Origin: Sphingomonas sp. Root710
GTDB taxonomy: Bacteria; Pseudomonadota; Alphaproteobacteria; Sphingomonadales; Sphingomonadaceae
Length of the DNA: 64,000 nt
Direction of reading: 5' to 3'
Assembly (NCBI RefSeq): GCF_001429065.1
Contig: NZ_LMIB01000001.1
Location: 248,588 to 312,587 of the forward strand
Made by a program: the position numbers and the translations under genes
Notes under the pieces: generated by a model
The model's input: the letters and a program-made list of their open reading frames with translations, nothing else
The model's database searches: none
What the model was told of the DNA's origin: nothing
Part shown: one piece after another, positions 1-7,760 of the stretch
Layout of the letters: each line of letters starts with the position of its first letter
Numbering within the stretch: position 1 is the stretch's first letter

Positions 1-664
1 CGTTGCCATTGCCGTCGCCGAACACCTGAAACTCGATGTGGCGGGGATCGCCGAGATATTTCTCCATATAGACGGTCGCGTCGCCGAAGGCCGACTTCGC
101 CTCCGACCCGGCCTGCGCCATCAGGGTTTCGAGCTGGCTCTCCTCGGTCACGACCTTCATGCCGCGCCCGCCGCCGCCCGATGCGGCCTTGATGATGACG
201 GGGTAGCCGATCTTCGCGGCGATCTCGCGCGCTTCCTCCAGCGAGGAAAGCGGGCCGGGCGAGCCGGGGACGAGCGGCAGGCCGAGCTTGGCGGCCGACA
301 GCTTCGCCTCGATCTTGTCGCCCATCGTCCGGATATGCTCGGGCTTCGGGCCGATCCAGATCAGATTGTGCGATTCGACGATCTCCGCAAAGCGCGCATT
401 TTCGGAGAGGAAGCCATAGCCCGGGTGGATCGCGTCGGCCCCCGAGATCTCCGCCGCGGCGATGATGCTGGGGATGTTGAGATAGCTTTCCGAGGCAGGC
501 GCGGGCCCGATGCACACCGACTGATCGGCGAGGCGGACATGCATCGCGTCGGCATCGGCGGTCGAGTGGACCGCGACCGTCTGGATGCCCATTTCGTGAC
601 AGGCACGGTGAATGCGGAGCGCGATCTCGCCGCGATTGGCGATGAGGACCTTGCTGATGGCCAT
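1..664 (-). CDS. accC: acetyl-CoA carboxylase, biotin carboxylase subunit (N-terminal part, cut by window edge)
   Basis: Catalyses ATP-dependent carboxylation of the biotin on AccB, the first half-reaction of malonyl-CoA synthesis. About 221 codons are visible, reading left from an ATG whose first base is 664; the C-terminal half lies outside the window. The start [18 protein letters not shown] is the classic biotin carboxylase N-terminus. It is followed by an [13 protein letters not shown] block and the ATP-grasp glycine loop [11 protein letters not shown] near residue 165. The gene follows accB and aroQ on the same strand, the usual alphaproteobacterial order. A 93-bp palindromic repeat separates it from accB. 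The identification is secure; only completeness is unknown. Confidence 0.96.
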   Translation of the reverse strand, partial: MAISKVLIANRGEIALRIHRACHEMGIQTVAVHSTADADAMHVRLADQSVCIGPAPASESYLNIPSIIAAAEISGADAIHPGYGFLSENARFAEIVESHNLIWIGPKPEHIRTMGDKIEAKLSAAKLGLPLVPGSPGPLSSLEEAREIAAKIGYPVIIKAASGGGGRGMKVVTEESQLETLMAQAGSEAKSAFGDATVYMEKYLGDPRHIEFQVFGDGNGN

Positions 665-728
665 CAGTTAGCGCCCGCCATTCTCGTCATCCGGAGCGGT
701 GCTTTGCGAACGGGCGGATAGCTTCTGT

Positions 729-821
729 CGTCATTCCCGCGAAGGCGGGAATCCATGGACAGGTGACGCTTTAAGCTGGACGTTCCGCCGTCCATGGATC
801 CCCGCTTTCGCGAGGATGACG
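729..821. repeat. 93-bp paired palindrome (REPIN-like), family A copy 1
   Basis: Two inverted arms of about 27 bp (CGTCATTCCCGCGAAGGCGG..., mirrored by ...CCCCGCTTTCGCGAGGATGACG) flank a roughly 40-bp spacer containing TCCATGGA-type sequence. Copies of exactly the same length occur at 12814-12906 and 20289-20381. It lies in the accB-accC gap and would be transcribed as a long hairpin. The two-REPs-in-inverted-orientation layout is that of REPINs mobilised by RAYT transposases in other bacteria. Whether the RAYT in this window is responsible is unknown, because its own flanking repeats have a different sequence. Confidence 0.85.
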
Positions 822-861
822 GGTTGGTGCGGGATGACATGCTGGAGCGAGCCACCGGGCC

Positions 862-1282
862 TTACTCCACCACGATCAGCGGCTGGTCATACTCCACCGG
901 CTGGCCGTTCTCGACCAGCACCGCCTTGACCGTGCCGGCGCGCGGCGCGGGGATGGCGTTCATCACCTTCATCGCCTCGACGATCAGCAGCGTCTGGCCC
1001 GCCGAGACCTTGTCGCCGACCGAGACGAACGCCTTCGCGCCCGGCTCTGCCGAGAGATAGCAGGTGCCGACCATCGGCGACTTGACCGTGCCGGGGTGGT
1101 CCGCGGCTGCCTCAGGCGCGGCCGGGGCGGCGGCAGCGGCGGATTATGACGGTGATGTTGCGGGCGGTGATGTTGCGGGCGACCCTGATGCGGCGCTCGC
1201 CATCCTGGATTTCGATCTCGGTCAGGTTGGTGTCATCGAGAAGCACCGCGAGCTGGCGCACCAGTTCCGGGTCTACCTGCAT
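862..1282 (-). pseudogene. accB: acetyl-CoA carboxylase biotin carboxyl carrier protein, reading frame broken
   Basis: The N-terminal part starts at ATG 1282 (MQVDPELVRQLAVLLDDTNL), preceded by GGGGA at good spacing; an upstream in-frame ATG lies at 1309. It reads the usual NLTEIEIQDGERRIRVAR segment. The C-terminal part, in another frame from about 1140 down to the TAA at 862, carries the biotinyl domain with the target lysine in VEAMKVMN. Between them the 15-bp unit GCCCGCAACATCACC occurs twice in tandem (1151-1180), followed by a one-base frame offset around 1140-1150. As written, the first frame runs on to a stop near 1112. AccB is normally essential, so this is a sequencing/assembly error, a recent mutation with a second accB elsewhere, or a recoded gene. 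No obvious slippery heptamer was seen. Confidence 0.85.
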
Positions 1283-1349
1283 TGCTTTCCCCTGCGATTG
1301 ATCGGCCATCAGTTGCTCGTCTTTTGTTGATCCCTGGCGCACGCCATTG

Positions 1350-1790
1350 TCAGAAGCGAGCGGCGGCGTCCAGCGCCAGCATGTAGCTTTGCACGCCGAA
1401 CCCCATGATCGAGCCCTTCGCCGCCTGTCCGACATAGCTGACATGGCGGAAGGATTCGCGGGCGTGCGGGTTGGACAGATGGACCTCGATCACCGGGACC
1501 TTCACCCCCTTGATCGCATCGTGCAGCGCGATCGAGGTGTGGGTGTAGGCGCCCGGATTGATGATGACCGCCTTCGCGCCGCTGATCCCCGCCTCCTGGA
1601 TCCAGTCGACCAGATGGCCCTCATGGTTCGACTGGCGCATGTCGATCGCCACGCCCAGCTCCAGCGCGCGGTCCTCCAGCATGCCGGCGATGTCGTCGAG
1701 CGTGTCGGAGCCGTAAATCTCCGGCTCGCGGGTGCCGAGCATGTTGAGATTGGGGCCGTTGAGGACGAAGATGACCGGGCGATCCGCCAA
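1350..1790 (-). CDS. aroQ: type II 3-dehydroquinate dehydratase
   Basis: Third step of the shikimate pathway: dehydration of 3-dehydroquinate to 3-dehydroshikimate by the dodecameric type II enzyme. At 146 residues it has the family's usual length. Visible motifs are [17 protein letters not shown] at residues 9-25 (catalytic Tyr in EIYG), the MRQSNHEG segment, [10 protein letters not shown], and [15 protein letters not shown], which carries the active-site His and Arg. It is the first gene of the aroQ-accB-accC run. It is divergent from thiSG, with about 100 bp between the two start codons that must hold both promoters. Confidence 0.97.
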   Translation of the reverse strand: MADRPVIFVLNGPNLNMLGTREPEIYGSDTLDDIAGMLEDRALELGVAIDMRQSNHEGHLVDWIQEAGISGAKAVIINPGAYTHTSIALHDAIKGVKVPVIEVHLSNPHARESFRHVSYVGQAAKGSIMGFGVQSYMLALDAAARF

Positions 1791-1870
1791 GCTTCCAGCC
1801 TTTCCATTGCTAGGGTGCGACCGGCATCCCTATATGGCCCCTCGACGCAAAGCGAAAGCGCATTGGACGG

Positions 1871-2899
1871 ATGCGCATGGGAGACATGATGACCAACCCC
1901 GACGGCACGATCCAGATCCGCGTCAACGGCGAGCATCGCCGGGTGGTGGACGGGCTCACCATCGCGGCGCTGGCCGAGGAGCTGGGCCTCGACCCAGCCA
2001 AGATCGCGGTCGAACGCAATCTGGAGGTTGTGCCGCGCTCCACGCTGGGGCAGGTGCGCGTCGAGGATGGGGACGAGCTCGAGATCGTCCATTTCGTTGG
2101 TGGCGGAGATCATGCGGTGGCGGTTGCGGACGACGACAGCTGGACGGTGGCGGGGCGGACCTTCCGGTCGCGGCTGATCGTCGGCACCGGCAAATATAAG
2201 GACTTCGCGCAGAACGCCGCCGCGGTGGAGGCCTCCGGCGCGGAGATCGTCACCGTCGCGGTGCGCCGGGTGAACATCGCCGATCCCAAGGCGCCGATGC
2301 TGACCGATTTCATCGACCCGAAGAAGATCACCTATCTGCCCAACACCGCCGGCTGCTATACCGGCGAGGAGGCGATCCGCACGCTGCGGCTGGCGCGCGA
2401 GGCGGGCGGATGGGATCTGGTGAAGCTCGAAGTGCTGGGCGAGGCGAAGACGCTCTATCCCGACATGGTCGAGACGCTGCGCGCGACCGAGATACTGGCC
2501 AAGGAGGGCTTCCTGCCGATGGTCTATTGCGTCGACGATCCGATCGCCGCCAAGCGGCTGGAGGATGCGGGCGCGGTGGCGATCATGCCGCTGGGCGCGC
2601 CGATCGGCTCGGGCCTCGGCATCCAGAACAAGGTGACGATCCGCCTGATCGTCGAGGGGACCAGCCTGCCGGTGCTGGTCGACGCGGGGGTCGGCACCGC
2701 CTCCGAAGCCACGGTGGCGATGGAGCTGGGCTGCGCAGGCGTGCTGATGAACACCGCGATCGCCGAGGCCAAGAACCCGCTGATGATGGCGCGGGCGATG
2801 AAACTGGCGGTCGAGAGCGGCCGCCTCGCCTATCGCGCCGGGCGGATGGGGCGGCGCATGTATGCCGATCCGTCGAGCCCGCTGGCGGGGCTGATTTAA
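1871..2899 (+). CDS. thiG: ThiS-ThiG fusion: sulfur carrier protein plus thiazole synthase
   Basis: Builds the thiazole phosphate of thiamine from DXP, dehydroglycine and carrier-bound sulfur. Residues 14-80 are a ThiS ubiquitin-like domain ending in VGGGDH. The remainder is a ThiG TIM barrel from [19 protein letters not shown], with the Schiff-base lysine expected in DLVKLEVLG (about K185). ThiS normally works through a free C-terminal Gly-Gly thiocarboxylate; here GGG continues directly into ThiG, so either a processing step or a different sulfur route is needed. Four in-frame ATGs occur; GGGAG lies about 5 nt before the one at 1889, so that start (six residues shorter) is preferred. No thi-box (TPP riboswitch) core was recognised upstream. 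Confidence 0.93.
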   Translation: MRMGDMMTNPDGTIQIRVNGEHRRVVDGLTIAALAEELGLDPAKIAVERNLEVVPRSTLGQVRVEDGDELEIVHFVGGGDHAVAVADDDSWTVAGRTFRSRLIVGTGKYKDFAQNAAAVEASGAEIVTVAVRRVNIADPKAPMLTDFIDPKKITYLPNTAGCYTGEEAIRTLRLAREAGGWDLVKLEVLGEAKTLYPDMVETLRATEILAKEGFLPMVYCVDDPIAAKRLEDAGAVAIMPLGAPIGSGLGIQNKVTIRLIVEGTSLPVLVDAGVGTASEATVAMELGCAGVLMNTAIAEAKNPLMMARAMKLAVESGRLAYRAGRMGRRMYADPSSPLAGLI

Positions 2900-3316
2900 G
2901 CTCGTTTCAGGTCGGCTGGCGACACGCTCCGAAGCCCCGGCATCCGGCCTCGATTCCGGGTGCATGGGGTTGATGGTGCGTTTTTCTGTTTTTATTTTTT
3001 CGAGCCGGGGGGCGGCGGCAAACCGGGCCGACGATTTCGCCAATGCCTGCGCGGCGAGGGCGCGGTGCAACGCCAGCCGCGCCCGGCACGCGGCGATCAC
3101 CAGACTGCTGGCGCGCAGATAGCGCCGCACCTCCGCCAAATGTGCGGAGCGCAGCCCATGTTTCCACGCATTGCGATTGCCACGCGGCGCACCGCTGCCC
3201 TTGCCCCCATGCATGCGGCAGCGCTGTTTTCCGCTGATGGCGGGGGAGAGGCACGGTGTTCCCGAGCGAGTTCGTGCGCCGCAACGTGGGGCGTTGGCGA
3301 GGATGGTGGGTTGCAT
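2900..3316 (-). CDS. small protein with HGG...GAPxGNxNAxKHG motif
   Basis: The reading frame from ATG 3316 begins RCGARTRSGTPC, then CRMHGGKGSGAPRGNRNAWKHG at about residues 32-53. This is the signature of a widespread family of short uncharacterised proteins in sphingomonads and other proteobacteria, sometimes described as terminase-small-subunit-like or HGGxxxG-motif proteins. The recognisable part ends with a basic RTINPMH segment near residue 118. The frame has no stop there and stays open antisense through thiG and aroQ to 1502, which is probably an accident of high GC. The true C-terminus is unclear, and the left coordinate here only bounds the recognisable part. Function unknown. Confidence 0.55.
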
Positions 3317-3449
3317 TCGTTATCTGCTCGACTTTGCCAGATTGCTGAGGGCGCAATCGGTCACGCTCTCACTCCGTAATCAGTACCAGAAATGGCCGCC
3401 GAGTACAAGAACAAAACAAGAACAATGTCGTTTCTTACATTGCCGGAAA

Positions 3450-3477
3450 TTAGTAAACCGTCACCGCAATTTCGACA
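3450..3477. repeat. isolated REP copy related to the RAYT-flanking repeats
   Basis: TTAGTAAACCGTCACCGCAAT at 3450 closely matches the inverted repeats at both ends of the RAYT gene (6018-6061 and 6744-6783), which read TTAGTA..CTGTCACCG.AAT. It lies directly against the LysM-like gene remnant, so REP insertion may mark one edge of the rearranged patch. Confidence 0.65.
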
Positions 3478-3480
3478 AGC

Positions 3481-3620
3481 TTCACCGCCTTCGCCGATTT
3501 CGATCAGAGCTATGACGCGATCAACGCCTGAACTACGAGTTCGTCGCCTCAACCTACCGGGTCAATGACGGCGACACGCTCCAGTCGGTCGCCGAGAGCC
3601 TCTGGGGCGACGTCATCTGA
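3481..3620 (+). pseudogene. remnant of a LysM-containing (Rhs/toxin-like) large protein gene
   Basis: Read across one frameshift and a stop, the DNA encodes DFDQSYDAINA then, in a second frame (3534-3620), YEFVASTYRVNDGDTLQSVAESLWGD. YRVNDGDTLQSVAESLWGD is a LysM motif of the kind preceded by YDAIN in very large Rhs/YD-repeat or toxin-complex proteins. The fragment has no start and ends at a TGA at 3620, immediately before AT-rich DNA. A second fragment at 5941 fits the sequence that usually follows such LysM domains. Interpretation as a decayed gene is inference from motif shape. Confidence 0.5.
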
Positions 3621-3896
3621 AAAGCCTGCAGCCGGTATATTCCGACAGGCAAACAAAATTCAGGACCGAAGCTGAAGCAATTTTCTCTTCGCCAGAAATT
3701 ACTTGGATCCGCTGCTATCGGAAGGTCCGTAGCGCATGCTGCAATATTTAAGTCAAACCGTTTTATGACCAAAGTGGATTAAGTGATCGTTGAAAATAAT
3801 CGATTTATTTCTGATCTAAAACGAGGATGGGATTTTGGCATATTCCGAATAATTTGCAGATCCTCCCATCAATGTATCTAGATTTTTGAGGCAGAT
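3621..3896. other. AT-rich intergenic stretch, no gene recognised
   Basis: The base composition drops abruptly after 3620 and stays AT-rich into the following gene. No coding sequence, RNA gene or clear promoter could be supported. The AT-rich DNA upstream of 3897 could supply that gene's promoter. Confidence 0.5.
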
Positions 3897-5777
3897 ATGA
3901 CAATATCGATATCAAGAAAAAGCATATTAGCATTCTCAATACTATGCATATTAATGCTAATTACATTTTTCGCTAATAAAATTAACGCACAAACTACAAT
4001 GTCCGTCGGGGCGTGTAACGCAACAAATTTCACACAAATTCCGGGAAATACCAGTCAACTTATCGGGCGCCATCTGATAAATACAACGCCAGACGGATGT
4101 TCAGGAAATAACTGGAAAATATCTTTGTATAATGTTAATTGGACAACGAACAGTATAACCTATTCTAACGATCTTATAACGCTTCCAGTAACAGTTTCAC
4201 AGGGTGACACCATCGTCACTGCTTACGATGCAACCTTGATATCATACAACGGAGAGTTGTGGTTAGCTTTTGAGTGCGCAGGAACAGGCCCAAATTTAAC
4301 AGGAGCTCCTGCATCCTCATGCATAGCACCAATCAATAGTTCTACATATGTGGTGGATACATCGCGGCTTACCATTGTGGTGAAAGGTGTTCCGGTGGCT
4401 GGTTCGGCGGATGGCTACTCCGCTAGCGTGCCTAAAATCTTCCTATTCGGCGGCAACCCATATCTTTACTGGTCCGCGGTAAAGGTTGGGGCGAGCCCCA
4501 ACGGCCATATCGGCCTAAATGTTACTACACGTGGCATTGCTCTTGCTCAAGAATCGGGCGGTACCCATCGCCTATGGGCAAGCGGATCGGTCGGATCGGC
4601 ATTGCCGGCCTTTTCGAGTGCCAGCTCTGAGGTGCTCGGCCTCGGCTCCAACGCGATCTCCAACGGCGCCGCCGATGGCTTCGACGTCCAGGTAGTTGGG
4701 TCCAACATCTTTCTGACTGCCGGTATAGGCGGGAAGGGTTGCGCCGATCCGGGCGACCCGATGTACGGATGTTACCGCCTGCAAGTGCGGTCATCGTCGA
4801 CGCCACTGGGAACGGGTATTTTCAATTCTAGCCTCGTGACGTCTCCCACATTTCCTTTCAATCCAAACGCATACAGCAAGATTTTCGCGGTGCCTGGTGG
4901 CACCAAGACCATGATGGGCGCATATTATTCGCCCGCCTTGAACGGATCTCCCCAGCCGTCCAACGCATATAGCAGCACCGGCGTCCTCCGATACGCCACG
5001 AATCCCGCAACCTACACTGTAGGCACCACAGACAGTACGCCGCTTCCGGTTCCGACCTTCGCAGCAAATTATCTGTCGACGATATTCCCAACGATCCAAC
5101 GCTTTGTAATTCAGTGCAGTTCGTCTAATCCGCTACCCAGCGCATCCGACGGATCCTGCTATAGCGGCGTGACCAGAGTTTGCCAAAATCAGGGCTATGA
5201 AAATGGCGGATTCCTGCAAGATTATGCAAGCGGCGCGGGCCATGTCGCCTGCGTGAGGAGTGGTAAATCGACCCTATATTTCGTCAATATTTCCGCACTC
5301 ACAGCCTTGCACTCGTCCTGCACGATAACCACTATGATTTCGAATGCCTGCGCGAGCGCCATAAACCGTTATTGTCAAAACGCAGGCTTTGCCGGTGGAT
5401 ATGGGCCACTCGAGTTCGTTAATCCCACTGTCCAGCTGACATGCGTGAAGAGCACGGTTGCGACGATCATTCTCACGAACTTTACCGCGCTCTCCGGCCA
5501 GCAACCGAGTTGCACGCAGACAAGCACGCAGCCCTCTGTGTGCAACACGGCCACCAGCTTGTTGTGCAGAAGCATGGGCTATATTGGCGGCTTCGGGATC
5601 GTTGAGATTGCTGGGAGCGCGGCTCAGATCGGCTGCATCAAGGGGAGCGTCGTCGCTTCCCGAGACGAAAGATCAGCAGAACAATATGCATCTATGGATC
5701 AGGACCGCTGGGCACGCGGCGCCGACAAGACCGTGCCAAGTATTCGTAGTGCTACACCCACCTCGTCGCTCTCATGA
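3897..5777 (+). CDS. AT-rich secreted protein with cysteine-pair repeats, unknown function
   Basis: The 626-residue protein has an N-terminal signal segment (basic ISRKS, hydrophobic ILAFSILCILMLITFFA, then NKINAQ, a plausible cleavage site). The middle, rich in Asn, Ser and Thr, resembles extracellular beta-structured proteins but no family was recognised. Three repeats near residues 425, 490 and 555 share the pattern C(Q/R)xxG(Y/F)xxG...(Q/H)(V/L/I)xC(V/I)(K/R)S/G, so each carries a cysteine pair. After the third repeat the expected continuation is replaced by unrelated sequence (ASRDERSAEQ...), suggesting the 3' end was cut by a recombination junction. The first 650 bp are strikingly AT-rich and the rest more GC-rich, pointing to foreign or chimeric origin. 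Confidence 0.75.
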   Translation: MTISISRKSILAFSILCILMLITFFANKINAQTTMSVGACNATNFTQIPGNTSQLIGRHLINTTPDGCSGNNWKISLYNVNWTTNSITYSNDLITLPVTVSQGDTIVTAYDATLISYNGELWLAFECAGTGPNLTGAPASSCIAPINSSTYVVDTSRLTIVVKGVPVAGSADGYSASVPKIFLFGGNPYLYWSAVKVGASPNGHIGLNVTTRGIALAQESGGTHRLWASGSVGSALPAFSSASSEVLGLGSNAISNGAADGFDVQVVGSNIFLTAGIGGKGCADPGDPMYGCYRLQVRSSSTPLGTGIFNSSLVTSPTFPFNPNAYSKIFAVPGGTKTMMGAYYSPALNGSPQPSNAYSSTGVLRYATNPATYTVGTTDSTPLPVPTFAANYLSTIFPTIQRFVIQCSSSNPLPSASDGSCYSGVTRVCQNQGYENGGFLQDYASGAGHVACVRSGKSTLYFVNISALTALHSSCTITTMISNACASAINRYCQNAGFAGGYGPLEFVNPTVQLTCVKSTVATIILTNFTALSGQQPSCTQTSTQPSVCNTATSLLCRSMGYIGGFGIVEIAGSAAQIGCIKGSVVASRDERSAEQYASMDQDRWARGADKTVPSIRSATPTSSLS

Positions 5778-5846
5778 CTGACCTAAAAAAGGAACTTTAC
5801 AGGTCAGTCGTCATAGCACGAACTTTCGTCGGTTAGGCCGATGTTA

Positions 5847-5877
5847 AACCCTGGCACCCGTGGAGGATGCCAGGGTT
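5847..5877 (+). terminator. hairpin downstream of the cysteine-repeat gene
   Basis: Perfect 10-bp inverted repeat AACCCTGGCA / TGCCAGGGTT with an 11-nt loop, 70 bp after the stop codon. It is not followed by a clear T-run, so termination is possible but unproven. Confidence 0.45.
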
Positions 5878-5940
5878 CACTTTCGCCAAAGATCCGCGAA
5901 CTTTCGATCGAGGTCGCTCCTGATTCCGACGTCCCGCCGA

Positions 5941-6017
5941 ATGGGCCATAAATGCGGCGTGATCGGCCAGGTCCTGCTCGTCGCCATCGCGGTGGCCGTC
6001 GCCTCGATCGTCGGCCC
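5941..6017 (+). pseudogene. second fragment of the LysM/Rhs-like gene
   Basis: The frame starting MGHKCGVIGQVLLVAIAVAV encodes a Lys-Cys-Gly followed by a hydrophobic helix. From memory of such proteins, a KCG-hydrophobic stretch of this type follows the LysM domain in large sphingomonad Rhs/LysM proteins. The fragment is cut at GPGG by the RAYT-flanking repeat that begins at 6018. With the fragment at 3481-3620 it suggests one ancestral gene split by the AT-rich insert. The call rests on a short match and is tentative. Confidence 0.35.
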
Positions 6018-6061
6018 GGGCGGAATTACGGTGGGGCGGAATTACGGTGACAGCGTACTAA
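6018..6061. repeat. left inverted repeat of the RAYT element (composite REP)
   Basis: Contains the 16-bp unit GGGCGGAATTACGGTG twice in tandem, then ACAGCGTACTAA. Its reverse complement (TTAGTACGCTGTCACCGTAA...) matches the repeat at 6744-6783 base for base at most positions, including the internal duplication. The RAYT stop codon (TAA, 6042-6044) lies inside this repeat. Confidence 0.85.
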
Positions 6062-6716
6062 TCTTGGGCTTTGGCCCTCGTTTCCTAGGCGCAAGGGATC
6101 GACCGGTCTGATCTTCAAGTCCGCTGATCCAGTGGGCATCCCCCAATGGGCGTCCGGTACTTTCGGATCGACGAAGCAGGCGTCTCGCCTCTTCATCCTC
6201 CGGCATCGCGATGAAATCGGCGAAATCGCCATAGCGGGTCAAGGCGGGTGCGACCCGCACCATGCCGTCGTCTCTTCCCGACAGATGCGCCCGCACGCTC
6301 GACCAGGGCCAATCCTGCGCGCTCCTCACCAGTCGAGCGCGTACAGGGTTGAGCGAGACGTAGCGCATCGCATGCGCCAAATGCGTTTCATCCATGGCCA
6401 CCGCGCCGAAGCGGCCTTGCCACAGATGACCCGTCCAATGGTTTCGAGCGTTTATATGCGCGGTATACCGGCGATGCGCCTCGGCAAATGTCCGCCGCAA
6501 CCCATCCGCGTCCGCCGGCACGACGATCATGTGCACATGGTTGGGCATCAGGCAGTAGCCCCAGATCTCGGTCCCCGCCTTCGCCGCCGCGTCCGCAACC
6601 AGGCGACGATATAGCGTATAGTCCGCATCTTCGAAGAAGGTCTGCTCGCGGCGGTTGCCGCGCTGGGTCACATGATGGGGGATGCCAGGAAGCACCAAGC
6701 GAGCGAGGCGGGCCAT
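6042..6716 (-). CDS. REP-associated tyrosine transposase (RAYT, Y1 transposase family)
   Basis: Single-strand transposase-like protein of the IS200/IS605 Y1 superfamily, thought to mobilise short REP/REPIN sequences. At 224 residues it has the normal RAYT length. It opens with the typical RLVLPGIPHHVTQRGNRR. The metal-binding HxH is NHVHMIVVP (about residues 59-67), followed by the helix with the candidate nucleophilic tyrosine in AHRRYTAHIN. Also typical are HLWQGRFGAVAMDE, MRYVSLNPVRA and DWPWSSVRAH. The gene is framed by inverted repeats at 6018-6061 and 6744-6783, and the left one overlaps its stop codon. It appears intact. Confidence 0.95.
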   Translation of the reverse strand: MARLARLVLPGIPHHVTQRGNRREQTFFEDADYTLYRRLVADAAAKAGTEIWGYCLMPNHVHMIVVPADADGLRRTFAEAHRRYTAHINARNHWTGHLWQGRFGAVAMDETHLAHAMRYVSLNPVRARLVRSAQDWPWSSVRAHLSGRDDGMVRVAPALTRYGDFADFIAMPEDEEARRLLRRSESTGRPLGDAHWISGLEDQTGRSLAPRKRGPKPKISTLSP

Positions 6717-6743
6717 GCGGGTGGTATGGAACCAATATGAAAT

Positions 6744-6783
6744 TTAGTAAACTGTCACCGAAATACTCCCACCGAAATACTCC
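6744..6783. repeat. right inverted repeat of the RAYT element (composite REP)
   Basis: TTAGTAAACTGTCACCGAAA followed by a second CACCGAAATACTCC unit: the same architecture as the left copy (one conserved end plus a tandem sub-repeat) in the opposite orientation. It lies 27 bp upstream of the RAYT start codon. Confidence 0.85.
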
Positions 6784-6836
6784 AGATACCGTCATTCAGG
6801 CATCGAATGGCCCTGGCAGAGCCGATAGGGCTCGTT

Positions 6837-7688
6837 TTAGTTGGAGGTTGTGTCGAGGCTATTGAACATGTCGTTGATAGCCAGGTTCTCGGCCTCATCA
6901 ATCGGTATGCGGGTCAGTCGTTGGAAGTGCGAGAGTGCGGAGAACATCGCATGGGAGCCCAGCTTGATTGCTTTACCTGCGGCTTCGATGTTCGGCCCAT
7001 ATTGATGACCATTATAAGCCCCATGATCATCCCGAGACAGGTGCGAGAATATGGATGCGAGGCTTGCATGCGCGGCGGTGTCTGACAGGTCGAGATAGTG
7101 GAGGTATTCTAGCGTGCAATCGCCAAGCCGGGCTATCTGTGCCATCTCGATATCTCGACCATCTTTCGGCTTCGGCCCGACGTTCCGCATACCTGCCAGT
7201 GCAGCTTCGCGAACCTCATCGTCCACGTTTGGGCCTGCCTCCAGCACTGCGCGAAAACGCTGGCGACGGCTATTGTCTGCCCTCCGACGAAGATGGGTTT
7301 CCGCCTTTTGGGGATACTTAACAAGGAAGCCGATCCAGAAGGTGGTCTCATAGATGGTGCGGACGTGCAGAAGGGCGTCCTGCCCCGCACCCCTTTCGAC
7401 AAGGATGAGGGTGGATTGATAGGCGCTTAGGCAGCGAGGAAATAGTTGTATGCCCCTAGCGAGCGGGTCGCCGATCTTGCGTCCGGCGAGCAATCTAGTC
7501 GCGCTCATATATTGCTTCATGGCCAACCGATTTAGGCGGCGTGCTGGTTCGTACCATCCGCCCAACGATGCGATCATTGCAGGTCGAAGAAGGTCACATG
7601 CCGAAGCAATGAAGCCTTCAGCTTTTATGCCGCGCTCAATCTCATCCCATTCAGAGGGCACACTGCTGTCAATTTTTTCCACGTCCAA
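6837..7688 (-). CDS. DUF5677-like protein, unknown function
   Basis: A 283-residue, predominantly helical protein without signal peptide. The core ARGIQLFPRCLSAYQSTLILVERGAGQDALLHVRTIYETTFWIGF (about residues 78-121) has the form of DUF5677 proteins, in which a (L/V)xRxxxE helix follows a bundle with invariant small residues. No catalytic motif is obvious. It is divergent from the HNH-like gene at 7761 (72 bp apart), and both are less GC-rich than the core genes around them. DUF5677 proteins are often found in accessory and defence-rich regions, but no role can be assigned from this sequence. Confidence 0.6.
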   Translation of the reverse strand: MDVEKIDSSVPSEWDEIERGIKAEGFIASACDLLRPAMIASLGGWYEPARRLNRLAMKQYMSATRLLAGRKIGDPLARGIQLFPRCLSAYQSTLILVERGAGQDALLHVRTIYETTFWIGFLVKYPQKAETHLRRRADNSRRQRFRAVLEAGPNVDDEVREAALAGMRNVGPKPKDGRDIEMAQIARLGDCTLEYLHYLDLSDTAAHASLASIFSHLSRDDHGAYNGHQYGPNIEAAGKAIKLGSHAMFSALSHFQRLTRIPIDEAENLAINDMFNSLDTTSN

Positions 7689-7760
7689 TAGTGGGTCGTC
7701 CAGGGACCAAACTCAATATCGGTTGGACTTGAATTTCGTTCCCATTCTGTTCCATATGGC

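Noticed and set aside
1130-1185. Programmed frameshift in accB
   Set aside because: No slippery heptamer or downstream structure was seen at the frame change, so sequence error or mutation is more likely; left open only as a remote option in the findings.
1791-1888. TPP riboswitch upstream of thiSG
   Set aside because: The conserved thi-box core was not recognised in the 98-bp leader.
1502-3316. 604-codon open frame on the minus strand
   Set aside because: Only the first ~120 codons resemble a known protein family; the rest is antisense to thiG and aroQ and is open because of high GC.
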